DNA from: SFDP01 sp051653625
Lineage (GTDB): Bacteria; Bacillota; Clostridia; Lachnospirales; Lachnospiraceae
Length of the DNA stretch: 64,000 nucleotides
Assembly: GCA_051653625.1 (NCBI GenBank)
Contig: JBOFWM010000011.1
Span: forward strand, 1 to 64,000
Direction: 5' to 3'
Both the position numbers and the translations under genes were made by a program. Of this stretch, positions 9,079 through 17,391 are shown in pieces. Below the pieces are notes generated by a model. It saw nothing but the letters and a program-made list of their open reading frames with translations, was not told where the DNA came from and did not search any database. Every line of letters begins with the position of its first letter. The first letter of the stretch is position 1.

Positions 9079-10083
9079 ATGATTGATAATAAAAAAGTAC
9101 TATTTAGCGGAATGCAAGCAACAGGAACCTTAACTTTAGGGAATTATTTAGGAGCATTAAAAAATTGGGTTACATTAAGTGATGAATATGAATGTTTTTA
9201 TTCTGTAGTAGATCTTCATTCTATTACAGTGAGACAAAATCCGGCAGAATTGAGAAAAAGAGCTAGAGACTTACTAACTTTATATATTGCGGCAGGATTA
9301 GATCCTAAGAAAAATTGTATTTATTATCAATCTCATGTTTCGGGACATGCTGAGTTATCATGGATTTTAAATTGCTATACTTATATGGGTGAGTTGAGTC
9401 GTATGACGCAATTTAAGGATAAATCAGCAAAAAATGAAGATAATATTAATTCTGGACTATTTACCTATCCTGTTTTGATGGCAGCTGATATTTTATTATT
9501 CCAAGCAGATGTTGTTCCAGTTGGAAAAGACCAGTTGCAACATTTAGAAATTACAAGAGATATTGCACAAAGATTTAATGGAATTTATGGAGATGTGTTT
9601 ACTGTACCAGAGCCATATATTGGAAAAGCTGGTGCAAAGATTATGAGTTTACAAGAACCAAGTAAAAAAATGAGTAAGTCAGATGAGAATCAAAATGCAA
9701 GTATTATGTTAATGGATGACACAGATACAATTATCCGTAAATTTAAACGTGCCGTTACAGATTCCGTTGCAAAAATAGACTATAATGATGAGCAACTTGG
9801 AATTAAAAATTTAATTGATATTTATTGTGCATGTAATAATATTACTCCACAAGAAGTTGTATCTTCATTTGAAAATAGTGGGTATGGAGAATTTAAGTTA
9901 GCAGTTGGTGAGTGTGTTGCTCAAACATTAAAGCCAATTCAAGAAGAATTTGGGCGCCTCAGTAAAGATAAAGCATATATTGATATGGTTATTAAAGAAA
10001 ATAGTGAAAAAGCAAATTATTACGCAACAAAGACCCTTCGAAAGGTGCAAAAAAAGATTGGTTTTCCAGAAAGAATTAGATAA
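9079..10083 (+). CDS. trpS: Tryptophan--tRNA ligase
   Basis: Charges tRNA-Trp; class Ic synthetase. From the chosen ATG the protein is 334 residues, the normal bacterial size, and begins MIDNKKVLFSGMQATGTLTLGN with the HIGH-like motif TLGN at about 19-22. The KMSKS loop is KKMSKSDEN near residue 197. An in-frame ATG at 9040 would add 13 residues, but GAAAGGC sits 8 bases before the ATG at 9079 and alignment to the family favours the shorter form. The 3' end overlaps the convergent rluA-type gene by 8 bases, with no room for a separate terminator. Confidence 0.95.
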   Translation: MIDNKKVLFSGMQATGTLTLGNYLGALKNWVTLSDEYECFYSVVDLHSITVRQNPAELRKRARDLLTLYIAAGLDPKKNCIYYQSHVSGHAELSWILNCYTYMGELSRMTQFKDKSAKNEDNINSGLFTYPVLMAADILLFQADVVPVGKDQLQHLEITRDIAQRFNGIYGDVFTVPEPYIGKAGAKIMSLQEPSKKMSKSDENQNASIMLMDDTDTIIRKFKRAVTDSVAKIDYNDEQLGIKNLIDIYCACNNITPQEVVSSFENSGYGEFKLAVGECVAQTLKPIQEEFGRLSKDKAYIDMVIKENSEKANYYATKTLRKVQKKIGFPERIR

Positions 10084-10963
10084 GATCTTCTAATTCTTTT
10101 GGAAGAGGTGCACGAAAGGATAAAGGTTTTTTTGTTATTGGATGTTTAAAACATAACGTTACAGCATGTAAAGCGTGATGATTTAAAGCAGTATTTGTGG
10201 GATTATAAATATAGTCACCTAATAATGGATGATTAATAGCTTTCATATGTACTCGAATTTGATGGGTACGCCCTGTTTTTAAACGTAATAATACAATAGA
10301 ATAATTGGTACATTCTTTTATCACTTTATATGTTGTAATTGCAGACTCACCGTTTGAATGATCAATACATCGTTCAATAGAAGAATGCATTTTGCGACCA
10401 ATTGGGAGAGTTATGGTATTTTGTCTTTTTGTTGGAACTCCTTCCACAAATGCAAGATACCATCTTTTTATTTTATGTTCTATCATTTGTTTGTTTAAGA
10501 TGGCAGCACTAATTTCATGTTTCGCAATAATTGTTAGTCCGCTTGTATCTTTATCTAATCGATTGATGCAGCGATACGTAAATAAGTCTTCTCCTTTTTG
10601 AGATAAGTAATAAGCAATTCCATTTGCAAGAGAATTCTCGAAATTCTTAAAAGAAGGATGAATTGGCATATTTGAGGGTTTGTTAATTACAAGAAGATCT
10701 TCATCTTCGTATATAATTTCAAATGCAAGAGGTACTTTAATGATTTTTTCACTAAAAGTTGTTTCAGTATACGTAATAACAAGAAGGTCATCTTCTTTTA
10801 AGGTATATGTAACATATTCCCAAATACCGTTTACTAAAATACTACGTTCTATTTTCTTTAAAGTAATAATATTTTTTGTTGAAAAATCTAAAGATTTTAA
10901 AAAATTAAAAATTGTCATTCCAGCAGATTCTTTTGTAATGTTATAAGTAAATGTACGATTCAT
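10076..10963 (-). CDS. RluA family pseudouridine synthase
   Basis: Isomerises specific uridines to pseudouridine in rRNA or tRNA. The 295-residue protein has an S4-like N-terminal region (about 10-70) and an RluA catalytic domain. The active-site motif is NRLDKDTSGL at 134-143 with catalytic Asp137; most homologues have HRLD, so the His-to-Asn change is a small departure. Further family marks are VINKPSNMPIHPS near 93-105 and LKTGRTHQIRVHM near 220. The target site cannot be told from sequence. It converges on trpS with an 8-base overlap of coding ends. Confidence 0.9.
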   Translation of the reverse strand: MNRTFTYNITKESAGMTIFNFLKSLDFSTKNIITLKKIERSILVNGIWEYVTYTLKEDDLLVITYTETTFSEKIIKVPLAFEIIYEDEDLLVINKPSNMPIHPSFKNFENSLANGIAYYLSQKGEDLFTYRCINRLDKDTSGLTIIAKHEISAAILNKQMIEHKIKRWYLAFVEGVPTKRQNTITLPIGRKMHSSIERCIDHSNGESAITTYKVIKECTNYSIVLLRLKTGRTHQIRVHMKAINHPLLGDYIYNPTNTALNHHALHAVTLCFKHPITKKPLSFRAPLPKELEDLI

Positions 10964-11039
10964 AATACTCCTAAATTAAAAATTAATGATTGTTTTTTTA
11001 TAGTATATCAGATTTTTGAAAAGAAAATAGAAAAATAGG

Positions 11040-11068
11040 TTAACAATTTTTTTTACTTATGATAGAAT
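11040..11068 (+). promoter_or_regulatory. Sigma-A-type promoter for the lactonase-like gene
   Basis: -35 TTAACA at 11040-11045 and -10 TAGAAT at 11063-11068, 17-base spacer. The -10 box overlaps the codons after an in-frame ATG at 11059, which argues that translation starts at 11104. Confidence 0.6.
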
Positions 11069-11103
11069 TAAATAAAATAGAAGCAATTGACATGGAGGAA
11101 AAC

Positions 11104-12153
11104 ATGGGACAAGATAAATATGTAGCATATGTGTCAACATATACACAAGGACATAATCACGGTATTAAAATTTATGATGTGGATTGTGAAAACGGACGTT
11201 TTATAGAGAAAGATCAAGTAGAAATTACAAATTCTTCTTATATTACGATATCACGTAGTTCAAAATTTTTATATTCTATAACAGACGTAGGAGTGGAGTC
11301 TTATAAAATAGAAAAAGATGGTTCATTAACTAGTCTTAATGTTGCAAGTATCAATGGAATGAGAGGATGTTATTTGTCTACTGATCATACGGATAAGTTG
11401 TTATTTGTTGGTGGGTATCACGATGGGAAAGTAACTGTGCTTCGTATTAATGAAGATGGTAGTATTGGCGAGATTACAGATGAAATATATCACAAAGGCT
11501 TAGGAAGTATTGCGGAACGTAATTTTAGACCGCATATCAATTGTGTCAAAATTACAAGAGATAATGAATATTTATTGGCTGCAGATTTAGGGATGGATCA
11601 TGTAAATGTATATCGCGTAAATTATCAAACAGGAAAGTTAAAATTAGTAGATATGATACGTAGTGAGCAAGAATCGGCACCAAGACATGTGAAATTTTCA
11701 AAAGATGGAAATTATATTTATATTATACATGAATTGAAAAATTATATTGAAGTATATAAATATATAAATAGTGAAAAAAATCCAAATTTTGAAAAAATCC
11801 AAACGATTTCAACTTTAAATGATTATCATGCATCTTCAAGTGCTGCAAGTGCACTTGATTTATCTCATGATTATAAATATTTGTATTGTTCAAATGCAGG
11901 AGATAATAGTGTAATTATTTATAAAATTGATGAAAATACAGGATTATTAGAAAAGATTTTTTGTTTACCAATCAGTGGAGATTATCCAAAAGATGTTGCG
12001 CTATTCCCAAATAATAAGCACTTAGTATCATTAAATCATGAATCTAATACTATGACATTTTTTACAGTAGATTTAGAGAAGAAAACGCTTGTAATGAATG
12101 GAAAAGAAATGAAAGTAGATAGACCAAACTGTATTATTCTTCATAAAATATAA
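11104..12153 (+). CDS. Lactonase-family seven-bladed beta-propeller protein
   Basis: Belongs to the lactonase family (PF10282) that includes 6-phosphogluconolactonase of the YbhE/Pgl type. Repeated blade patterns are visible, for example GIKIYDVDCENGRF, KVTVLRINEDGSI, HVNVYRVNYQTGKL and SVIIYKIDENTGLL. The conserved segments PRHVKFSKDGNYIYIIHEL (about 200-220) and YPKDVALFPNNKHLV (about 295-310) match the family. It is 349 residues, typical length, with no signal peptide. The ATG at 11104 follows GGAGG by 5 bases. Whether it truly hydrolyses 6-phosphogluconolactone is uncertain, since many paralogues act on other lactones or have unknown roles. It is monocistronic. Confidence 0.85.
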   Translation: MGQDKYVAYVSTYTQGHNHGIKIYDVDCENGRFIEKDQVEITNSSYITISRSSKFLYSITDVGVESYKIEKDGSLTSLNVASINGMRGCYLSTDHTDKLLFVGGYHDGKVTVLRINEDGSIGEITDEIYHKGLGSIAERNFRPHINCVKITRDNEYLLAADLGMDHVNVYRVNYQTGKLKLVDMIRSEQESAPRHVKFSKDGNYIYIIHELKNYIEVYKYINSEKNPNFEKIQTISTLNDYHASSSAASALDLSHDYKYLYCSNAGDNSVIIYKIDENTGLLEKIFCLPISGDYPKDVALFPNNKHLVSLNHESNTMTFFTVDLEKKTLVMNGKEMKVDRPNCIILHKI

Positions 12154-12156
12154 AAA

Positions 12157-12210
12157 ATGCCCCTAGAAGGTATAGTAACTGATGCTACTATCTTTTAGGG
12201 GTATTTTTTA
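12157..12210. terminator. Strong bidirectional terminator between the lactonase gene and aroC
   Basis: Long stem of about 19 bp (12157-12177 with 12185-12204) with CCCCTA/TAGGGG at its base. Six Ts follow on the plus strand (12204-12209) and six As precede the stem (12152-12157), so it can end both converging transcripts. Confidence 0.85.
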
Positions 12211-12215
12211 ATTAT

Positions 12216-13319
12216 TTAATTTTTTTTGTAAAAGTCTTTGATACAATCTAATTTTGTCGTCATATTTACAAGCATTAAATCTAAAAGTGTAAGCGCAGCC
12301 ATTGATTCAATGACAACAACTGCTCGTGGTACGATTACAGGATCATGACGTCCTTTTATATTTATATCAATGGATTCAAATTGTTTATTCACAGTTTGCT
12401 GTGTTTTATGTATGGAAGGTGTTGGTTTGATGTATGTCTTGAAAATAAGTTCATCACCATCACTCATTCCACCAAGAATTCCTCCAGAGTGATTTGTTTT
12501 TTTTACTATTTTTCCATTTGACATATAAAATGCATCGTTATTAGTAGAGCCCTTTTCTAAAGCAACTTGAATGCCATCACCAAATTCAATTGCTTTTGTT
12601 GCACCTACAGAAAGAATGGCTTTTGCTAAATTTGCATCAAGCTTTTCAAAAACAGGTTCGCCAATTCCTACAGGAGCACCTTTAATGATACATTCTATAA
12701 CACCACCAGAAGAATCTTCTTCGTTCATACATTGTTCTAAATATTGTGATGCTTTTTCGCTTGCTGCAAAATTTGGCATGTATGTAGGTGTTTGTAAAAT
12801 GGCTTCTTTGTCAAATGAATAATCATTCATTGAGATTGGGCCTATAGAAGATGTATATGTTGTAATTTCAATTCCTAATTCTTTTAAAATTAAGATAGCA
12901 ATAGCACCTGCAGCTACGCGAGAAACTGTTTCTCGACCAGAACTTCTTCCGCCACCTCTATAATCACGAAATCCATACTTAGCATCAAATGTAAAGTCAG
13001 CATGACCTGGTCTATAAAAATTTGAAATTTCAGAATAATCATGAGAACGTTGTGAGGTATTTTCTATTAAAAGTGATATACTTGTGCCCGTTGTTTTGCC
13101 TTCGAATACGCCAGAAAGAATTTGTACAAGATCGCCTTCTACTCTAGGTGTTGTATATTTATTTTGTCCGGGTTTTCTGCGGTTTAAATAGAGTTGAATA
13201 TCTGATTCAGTTAGAGATAAACCAGCAGGACATCCGTCGATTACTACACCTAATGCTTTGCCATGTGATTCTCCCCAAGTTGTGATTTTAAAAATTGTTC
13301 CTAGTGTTGATCCAGCCAT
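12216..13319 (-). CDS. aroC: Chorismate synthase
   Basis: Converts 5-enolpyruvylshikimate-3-phosphate to chorismate, the last shared step to aromatic amino acids; needs reduced FMN. The 367-residue protein shows the signatures GESHGKALGVVIDGCPAG (16-33), RSHDY near 91-95, the glycine/arginine-rich FMN segment RGGGRSSGRETVSRVAAGA near 120-138, and SGGILGGMSDG near 278-288. GGAGGAATTT precedes the start. No other aro genes are nearby. It has its own promoter and converges on the lactonase-like gene. Confidence 0.96.
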   Translation of the reverse strand: MAGSTLGTIFKITTWGESHGKALGVVIDGCPAGLSLTESDIQLYLNRRKPGQNKYTTPRVEGDLVQILSGVFEGKTTGTSISLLIENTSQRSHDYSEISNFYRPGHADFTFDAKYGFRDYRGGGRSSGRETVSRVAAGAIAILILKELGIEITTYTSSIGPISMNDYSFDKEAILQTPTYMPNFAASEKASQYLEQCMNEEDSSGGVIECIIKGAPVGIGEPVFEKLDANLAKAILSVGATKAIEFGDGIQVALEKGSTNNDAFYMSNGKIVKKTNHSGGILGGMSDGDELIFKTYIKPTPSIHKTQQTVNKQFESIDINIKGRHDPVIVPRAVVVIESMAALTLLDLMLVNMTTKLDCIKDFYKKN

Positions 13320-13372
13320 AAATTCCTCCAGTAAAAATATAGAATAAAAAAAATCAAATAAAATTCTTTTAT

Positions 13373-13401
13373 AGTATACCTATATTTAGAAAAAAAGACA
13401 A
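13373..13401 (-). promoter_or_regulatory. Sigma-A-type promoter for aroC
   Basis: Read on the minus strand: -35 TTGTCT (13401-13396), 17-base spacer, -10 TATACT (13378-13373). The transcript would start about 45 bases before the aroC start codon. Confidence 0.6.
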
Positions 13402-13456
13402 GATTCTTAGAAAATATCGTATAATTTAAAGGAAAAGTACTGTACAAATAAAAAGA

Positions 13457-13485
13457 TTGTGATATATTTAAGTATGAAATATTGT
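13457..13485 (+). promoter_or_regulatory. Possible promoter for the M15 peptidase gene
   Basis: -35 TTGTGA at 13457-13462 and -10 TATTGT at 13480-13485, 17-base spacer; the -10 matches four of six consensus bases. It would drive the M15 peptidase gene and perhaps tgt and yajC. Confidence 0.42.
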
Positions 13486-13510
13486 GGAAATTATATGAGG
13501 GAAAAAATAA

Positions 13511-14476
13511 ATGAAAATTTGGAAGGATAGATGTATTTCTAGTCTTATTAGTATTGGGAAAAAAAATAAAATATTAAAGCCTATTTTATTTTTAGTAATG
13601 ATAGTAATAATATGTATTTATAGATTATTCGTTCAAATTGCATGGAATCAAAAGAAAATTATAGGTATATGTATTTCATTTTTCATGTTTGTAACTACTT
13701 CAAGTTTTGCATCGCCTTCTTTTCGGGAAGGGATAAAAGAGGTAGAAGTGCCTTATCAAGAAAATGTATATTCAGAAGAATTTGAGGAAGTGGAATATGA
13801 TCCTGATGCAGATATGTATTCGGTAGATGAAATTTTAAAAGAGAATGATTTAGAAGCAATAGTTGAAGAGATAGATACAAGCTATGAATTACAGGAGAGA
13901 TTTTCAAAAGAAGATTGGAATCTTGTATTAATTAATAAGCAAAATCCAATCCCTGATGAGTATGATTTTACATTAGGAACTATTATGGGTTCTATGCAAT
14001 GTGACGAAAGAATTTTAAATGATTTGTTATTAATGTTAAAGGCAGCAAAAAAAGATGGTGTAAGTTTAATTGTTTGTTCATCTTTTCGTGATTATTCAAG
14101 GCAAGAATATCTTTTAGAACGTAAAATCAAACAATACATTCAAAAAGGTTGCTCTTATTTAGAAGCATACCAGCTTTCATCACAAACGGTAACAGTTCCG
14201 GGTGCAAGTGAACATCAAATTGGTCTTGCAATTGATTTTCTAAGTGATACATATAATATGTTGAATGTTGGATTTGGAGAAACAAAGGCTGGCATTTGGT
14301 TAAAAGAAAATGGATATCATTATGGATTTATATTACGCTATCCAGAAGACAAAGAAGAAATTACAGGAATATCTTATGAACCATGGCATTATCGTTATGT
14401 TGGAGTTGCGGCAGCCACGGTTATAATGGAAGAGGCAATTACATTAGAAGAGTTTATAGAAAGATTAGATGACTAG
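13511..14476 (+). CDS. Membrane-anchored M15 family D-alanyl-D-alanine carboxypeptidase (VanY-like)
   Basis: Zinc peptidase that trims D-Ala from peptidoglycan stem peptides outside the membrane. The catalytic domain lies at about 135-305: SSFRDYSRQ at 190-198, SEHQIGLAID at 233-242 with ligands H235 and D242, and EPWHYRYVG at 290-298 with catalytic Glu290 and ligand His293. The N-terminus has two hydrophobic segments (about 24-41 and 49-67), the second ending in SFAS like a signal cleavage site. A highly acidic linker of about 60 residues follows. There is no vanA/vanH-type cluster nearby, so it is a housekeeping cell-wall enzyme rather than a resistance gene. The ATG follows GAGGG, and tgt starts 18 bases downstream. 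Confidence 0.9.
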   Translation: MKIWKDRCISSLISIGKKNKILKPILFLVMIVIICIYRLFVQIAWNQKKIIGICISFFMFVTTSSFASPSFREGIKEVEVPYQENVYSEEFEEVEYDPDADMYSVDEILKENDLEAIVEEIDTSYELQERFSKEDWNLVLINKQNPIPDEYDFTLGTIMGSMQCDERILNDLLLMLKAAKKDGVSLIVCSSFRDYSRQEYLLERKIKQYIQKGCSYLEAYQLSSQTVTVPGASEHQIGLAIDFLSDTYNMLNVGFGETKAGIWLKENGYHYGFILRYPEDKEEITGISYEPWHYRYVGVAAATVIMEEAITLEEFIERLDD

Positions 14477-14494
14477 AAAGGATTAGAAAATTAA

Positions 14495-15634
14495 ATGTTA
14501 GGTGAATATAAAATATTAAAACAAGAAAACAGAGCAAAAAGAGGGGAGTTTGAAACAGTTCATGGGACGATTCAGACCCCTGTTTTTATGAATGTTGGAA
14601 CGGTTGCCGCTATTAAAGGTGCGGTTTCTACGGAAGATTTAGAAGGCATAAAAACACAAGTGCAATTATCAAATACGTATCATCTCCATGTACGTACAGG
14701 TGATCAATTAATCAAAGAAGTTGGTGGCCTTCATAAGTTTATGAGTTGGGATAAACCTATTTTAACAGATTCTGGCGGCTTTCAAGTATATTCGCTTTCT
14801 GGACTTCGAAAAATAAAAGAAGAAGGTGTGTATTTTAGTTCGCATATTGATGGACGTAAAATTTTTATGGGACCTGAAGAAAGTATGAGAATACAATCAA
14901 ATTTGGGATCTACTATTGCAATGGCATTTGATGAATGTCCACCTGCAAAAGCAGAAAAAGAATATGTAATACCATCTGTTGAACGAACGACTCGTTGGCT
15001 AGAACGAAGTAAAAAGGAGTTGTATCGTTTGAATAGTTTAGAAGATACCATTAACAAGAATCAATTATTATTTGGAATTAATCAAGGTGCTATATATAAA
15101 GATATTAGAATAGAGCATGCGAAACGCATTTCTGAATTTGATTTACCAGGATATGCCTTAGGTGGCCTTGCGGTAGGGGAATCCCATGAAGAGATGTATT
15201 ATGTTTTAGAGGAAACAATTCCATATTTACCAATCAATAAACCAACGTATCTTATGGGGGTTGGAACCCCAGCTAATATATTAGAGGCAGTAGAACGAGG
15301 TGTAGATTTTTTTGATTGTGTATATCCTTCAAGAAATGGAAGACATGGACATCTCTATACAAATAAGGGAAAGATCAATCTGTTTAATGTGAAATTTGAA
15401 AAAGATATGGGACCAATTGAAGAAGGATGTAATTGTCCTGCATGTAGAAGATATTCAAGAGCTTACATTCGACATTTGTTAAAAGCAAAGGAAATGTTAG
15501 GTATGCGTCTTTGTGTTCTTCATAATTTGTATTTTTATAACACAATGATGGAAGAGATTAGAGAAGCATTAGATCAAGGCAGATTTATGCAATATAAAAA
15601 AAATAAATTAGATACTATGAATGGTGAATTCTAG
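14495..15634 (+). CDS. tgt: tRNA-guanine (queuine) transglycosylase
   Basis: Exchanges guanine 34 of tRNAs with GUN anticodons for the queuosine precursor preQ1. The 379-residue protein has DSGGFQVYSL near 90-99 (substrate pocket Asp), GGLAVGESHEEMY near 222-234, the nucleophile region DCVYPSRNGRHG near 271-282, and a zinc site made by CNCPACRRYSRAYIRHL near 309-325 plus a later His. Length and motif order are standard. It lies between the M15 peptidase gene and yajC, a common tgt-yajC arrangement. The queuosine synthesis genes (queCDEF, queA) are not in the window. Confidence 0.96.
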   Translation: MLGEYKILKQENRAKRGEFETVHGTIQTPVFMNVGTVAAIKGAVSTEDLEGIKTQVQLSNTYHLHVRTGDQLIKEVGGLHKFMSWDKPILTDSGGFQVYSLSGLRKIKEEGVYFSSHIDGRKIFMGPEESMRIQSNLGSTIAMAFDECPPAKAEKEYVIPSVERTTRWLERSKKELYRLNSLEDTINKNQLLFGINQGAIYKDIRIEHAKRISEFDLPGYALGGLAVGESHEEMYYVLEETIPYLPINKPTYLMGVGTPANILEAVERGVDFFDCVYPSRNGRHGHLYTNKGKINLFNVKFEKDMGPIEEGCNCPACRRYSRAYIRHLLKAKEMLGMRLCVLHNLYFYNTMMEEIREALDQGRFMQYKKNKLDTMNGEF

Positions 15635-15741
15635 ATTAAGGAATTATAAATTTTTCTAAACTACTTGATAGTAATATGAATTTTGTGTATTATTTCTAAT
15701 ATGTATAAAAAAGAAAGAACTTTTGAAAGGAGTTTTAAAAA

Positions 15742-16047
15742 ATGGGAATGTTATTAACAGAAGCTAGCACACAAGGGGCTGGATTTATAATGGTAGGTTA
15801 TGTTGTTATATTTGGAGCATTTATTTACTTTATGATGATACGTCCACAAAAGAAAGAACAAAAAAGAGTTGGCTCGATGCTTGCTTCTTTAGAAATAGGA
15901 GATAGCGTATTAACAAGTAGTGGATTTTATGGAATTATTATTGATATTACAGAAGATACGGTTATTGTTGAATTTGGTAACAATAAGAATTGTAGAATAC
16001 CAATGCAAAAATCAGCCATTTCACAAGTGGAAAAAGCTGGAGAATAA
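15742..16047 (+). CDS. yajC: Preprotein translocase accessory subunit YajC
   Basis: Small membrane protein associated with SecDF and the Sec translocon. The 101 residues carry one transmembrane segment at about 14-34, followed at once by the family mark MIRPQKKEQKRVGSMLASLEIGDSVLTSSGFYG, a cytoplasmic KOW-like domain. AAAGGAG precedes the ATG. It follows tgt, as in many bacteria; secD and secF are not adjacent. A terminator closes the unit. Confidence 0.95.
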   Translation: MGMLLTEASTQGAGFIMVGYVVIFGAFIYFMMIRPQKKEQKRVGSMLASLEIGDSVLTSSGFYGIIIDITEDTVIVEFGNNKNCRIPMQKSAISQVEKAGE

Positions 16048-16055
16048 AAAGAGTG

Positions 16056-16092
16056 AAAGCTGCAATCAAATTTTTGATAGCAGCTTTTTTAT
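16056..16092 (+). terminator. Intrinsic terminator after yajC
   Basis: AAAGCTGC (16056-16063) pairs with GCAGCTTT, with a second inner pairing ATCAAA/TTTGAT, followed by six Ts. Confidence 0.85.
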
Positions 16093-16126
16093 AACTTAAA
16101 GTTATGGATAACATAAAAGATATTCA

Positions 16127-16156
16127 TTACAAGGAATTGTATAATTATGTTATACT
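16127..16156 (+). promoter_or_regulatory. Probable promoter for leuB
   Basis: -35 TTACAA at 16127-16132 and -10 TATACT at 16151-16156, 18-base spacer, about 44 bases before the leuB ATG. No T-box leader or leucine-rich leader peptide is visible between them. Confidence 0.5.
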
Positions 16157-16206
16157 ATTTTTATTAAAATGAAAAAGAGCAGAAGCTTTATAATGGAGGA
16201 ATATGT

Positions 16207-17295
16207 ATGAAATTAAACATAGGATGTATTAAAGGTGATGGAATTGGTCCAGAGATTATTGGACAAACAAGAAAAGTTTTAGATGCAATTTGTGAAAAAT
16301 ACAATCATTCTATAGAATATACAGATATATTGTTAGGTGGAGAATCTATTGATGTACATGGAATTCCCCTTACAGAAGAGGCAATTCATACAGCAAAAAA
16401 AATGGATGCAATTTTAATGGGATCCATTGGTGGAGATACGAATACGTCATCATGGTACCAATTACCACCAAATAAACGTCCAGAAGCAGGACTATTGGGA
16501 ATAAGAAAAGCCTTAAACTTATTTGCAAATTTAAGACCAGCACTCTTATATAAAGAATTAGCTGATGCATGTCCGCTTCGTGCCGAAATTGCGGATGCGG
16601 GATTTGATATGTTGATTATGAGAGAATTAACAGGTGGACTTTATTTTGGGGAAAGAAATACAGTAGAAATAGATGGAGTAAGAACGGCTACTGATACTTT
16701 GGTATACAATGAAAATGAGATTAAGAGAATCGCAATAAAAGCATTTGAAATTGCAAAAAAAAGAAAAGCAAAAGTAACAAGTGTTGACAAAGCAAATGTT
16801 CTTGATTCCTCTAGACTTTGGAAAGCTGTTGTTAATGAAGTGGCAAAAGATTATCCTGATGTGGAATTAGAACATATGCTTGTAGATAATTGTGCAATGC
16901 AACTTGTAAAGGATCCAAATCAATTTGATGTAGTTTTAACAGAGAATATGTTTGGGGATATTTTATCAGATGAAGCAAGTATGATTACTGGTTCTATTGG
17001 AATGTTACCTTCGGCAAGTTTAAATGATACTAGATTTGGCTTATATGAACCAAGTCATGGTTCAGCACCTGATATTGCAGGACATGATGTAGCTAATCCA
17101 ATTGCAACTGTTTTATCTGCGGCAATGATGTTGAAATTTACTTTTGATCTAGATGAAGAAGCTGCAAAAATCGAAGAAGCAGTAAAAAAGGTATTAGAGC
17201 AAGGATATCGCACAAAAGATATTTATAGCGAAGGTAAGGAATTAGTTGGATGTACACAAATGGGAGACTTACTTGTAAATGCAATAAAGTCATAA
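16207..17295 (+). CDS. leuB: 3-isopropylmalate dehydrogenase
   Basis: NAD-dependent oxidation and decarboxylation of 3-isopropylmalate in leucine synthesis. The 362-residue protein starts MKLNIGCIKGDGIGPEI and has the LeuB phosphate/metal motifs: LLGIRKALNLFANLRP near 96-111, RELTGGLYFGERN near 139-151, and LTENMFGDILSDEAS near 243-257 with metal-binding Asp residues. GSAPDIAGHDVANP near 287-300 forms the NAD site. The RBS is GGAGG 5 bases before ATG. Its partner enzyme leuCD is 41 kb downstream, so the leucine pathway is split. ilvD follows 96 bases later. Confidence 0.95.
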   Translation: MKLNIGCIKGDGIGPEIIGQTRKVLDAICEKYNHSIEYTDILLGGESIDVHGIPLTEEAIHTAKKMDAILMGSIGGDTNTSSWYQLPPNKRPEAGLLGIRKALNLFANLRPALLYKELADACPLRAEIADAGFDMLIMRELTGGLYFGERNTVEIDGVRTATDTLVYNENEIKRIAIKAFEIAKKRKAKVTSVDKANVLDSSRLWKAVVNEVAKDYPDVELEHMLVDNCAMQLVKDPNQFDVVLTENMFGDILSDEASMITGSIGMLPSASLNDTRFGLYEPSHGSAPDIAGHDVANPIATVLSAAMMLKFTFDLDEEAAKIEEAVKKVLEQGYRTKDIYSEGKELVGCTQMGDLLVNAIKS

Positions 17296-17326
17296 GTTGT
17301 AATGATTTTATAACTTGAAGTTTTTT
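17294..17326 (+). terminator. Weak terminator-like hairpin after leuB
   Basis: AAGTTGTA (17294-17301) pairs with TATAACTT (17309-17316) with one G-U pair; GAAG separates it from a six-T run. It may only attenuate reading into ilvD. Confidence 0.4.
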
Positions 17327-17391
17327 ATAGAACTTGTTACACTTAATTTAATTTGTAAAAAGAGAACATATAAAAAAGAATGGAGATTGTT

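Noticed and set aside
16092..16206. Possible T-box or leucine attenuator upstream of leuB
   Set aside because: The T-box signature AGGGTGGTACCGCG and a Leu-rich leader peptide are both absent in this gap.
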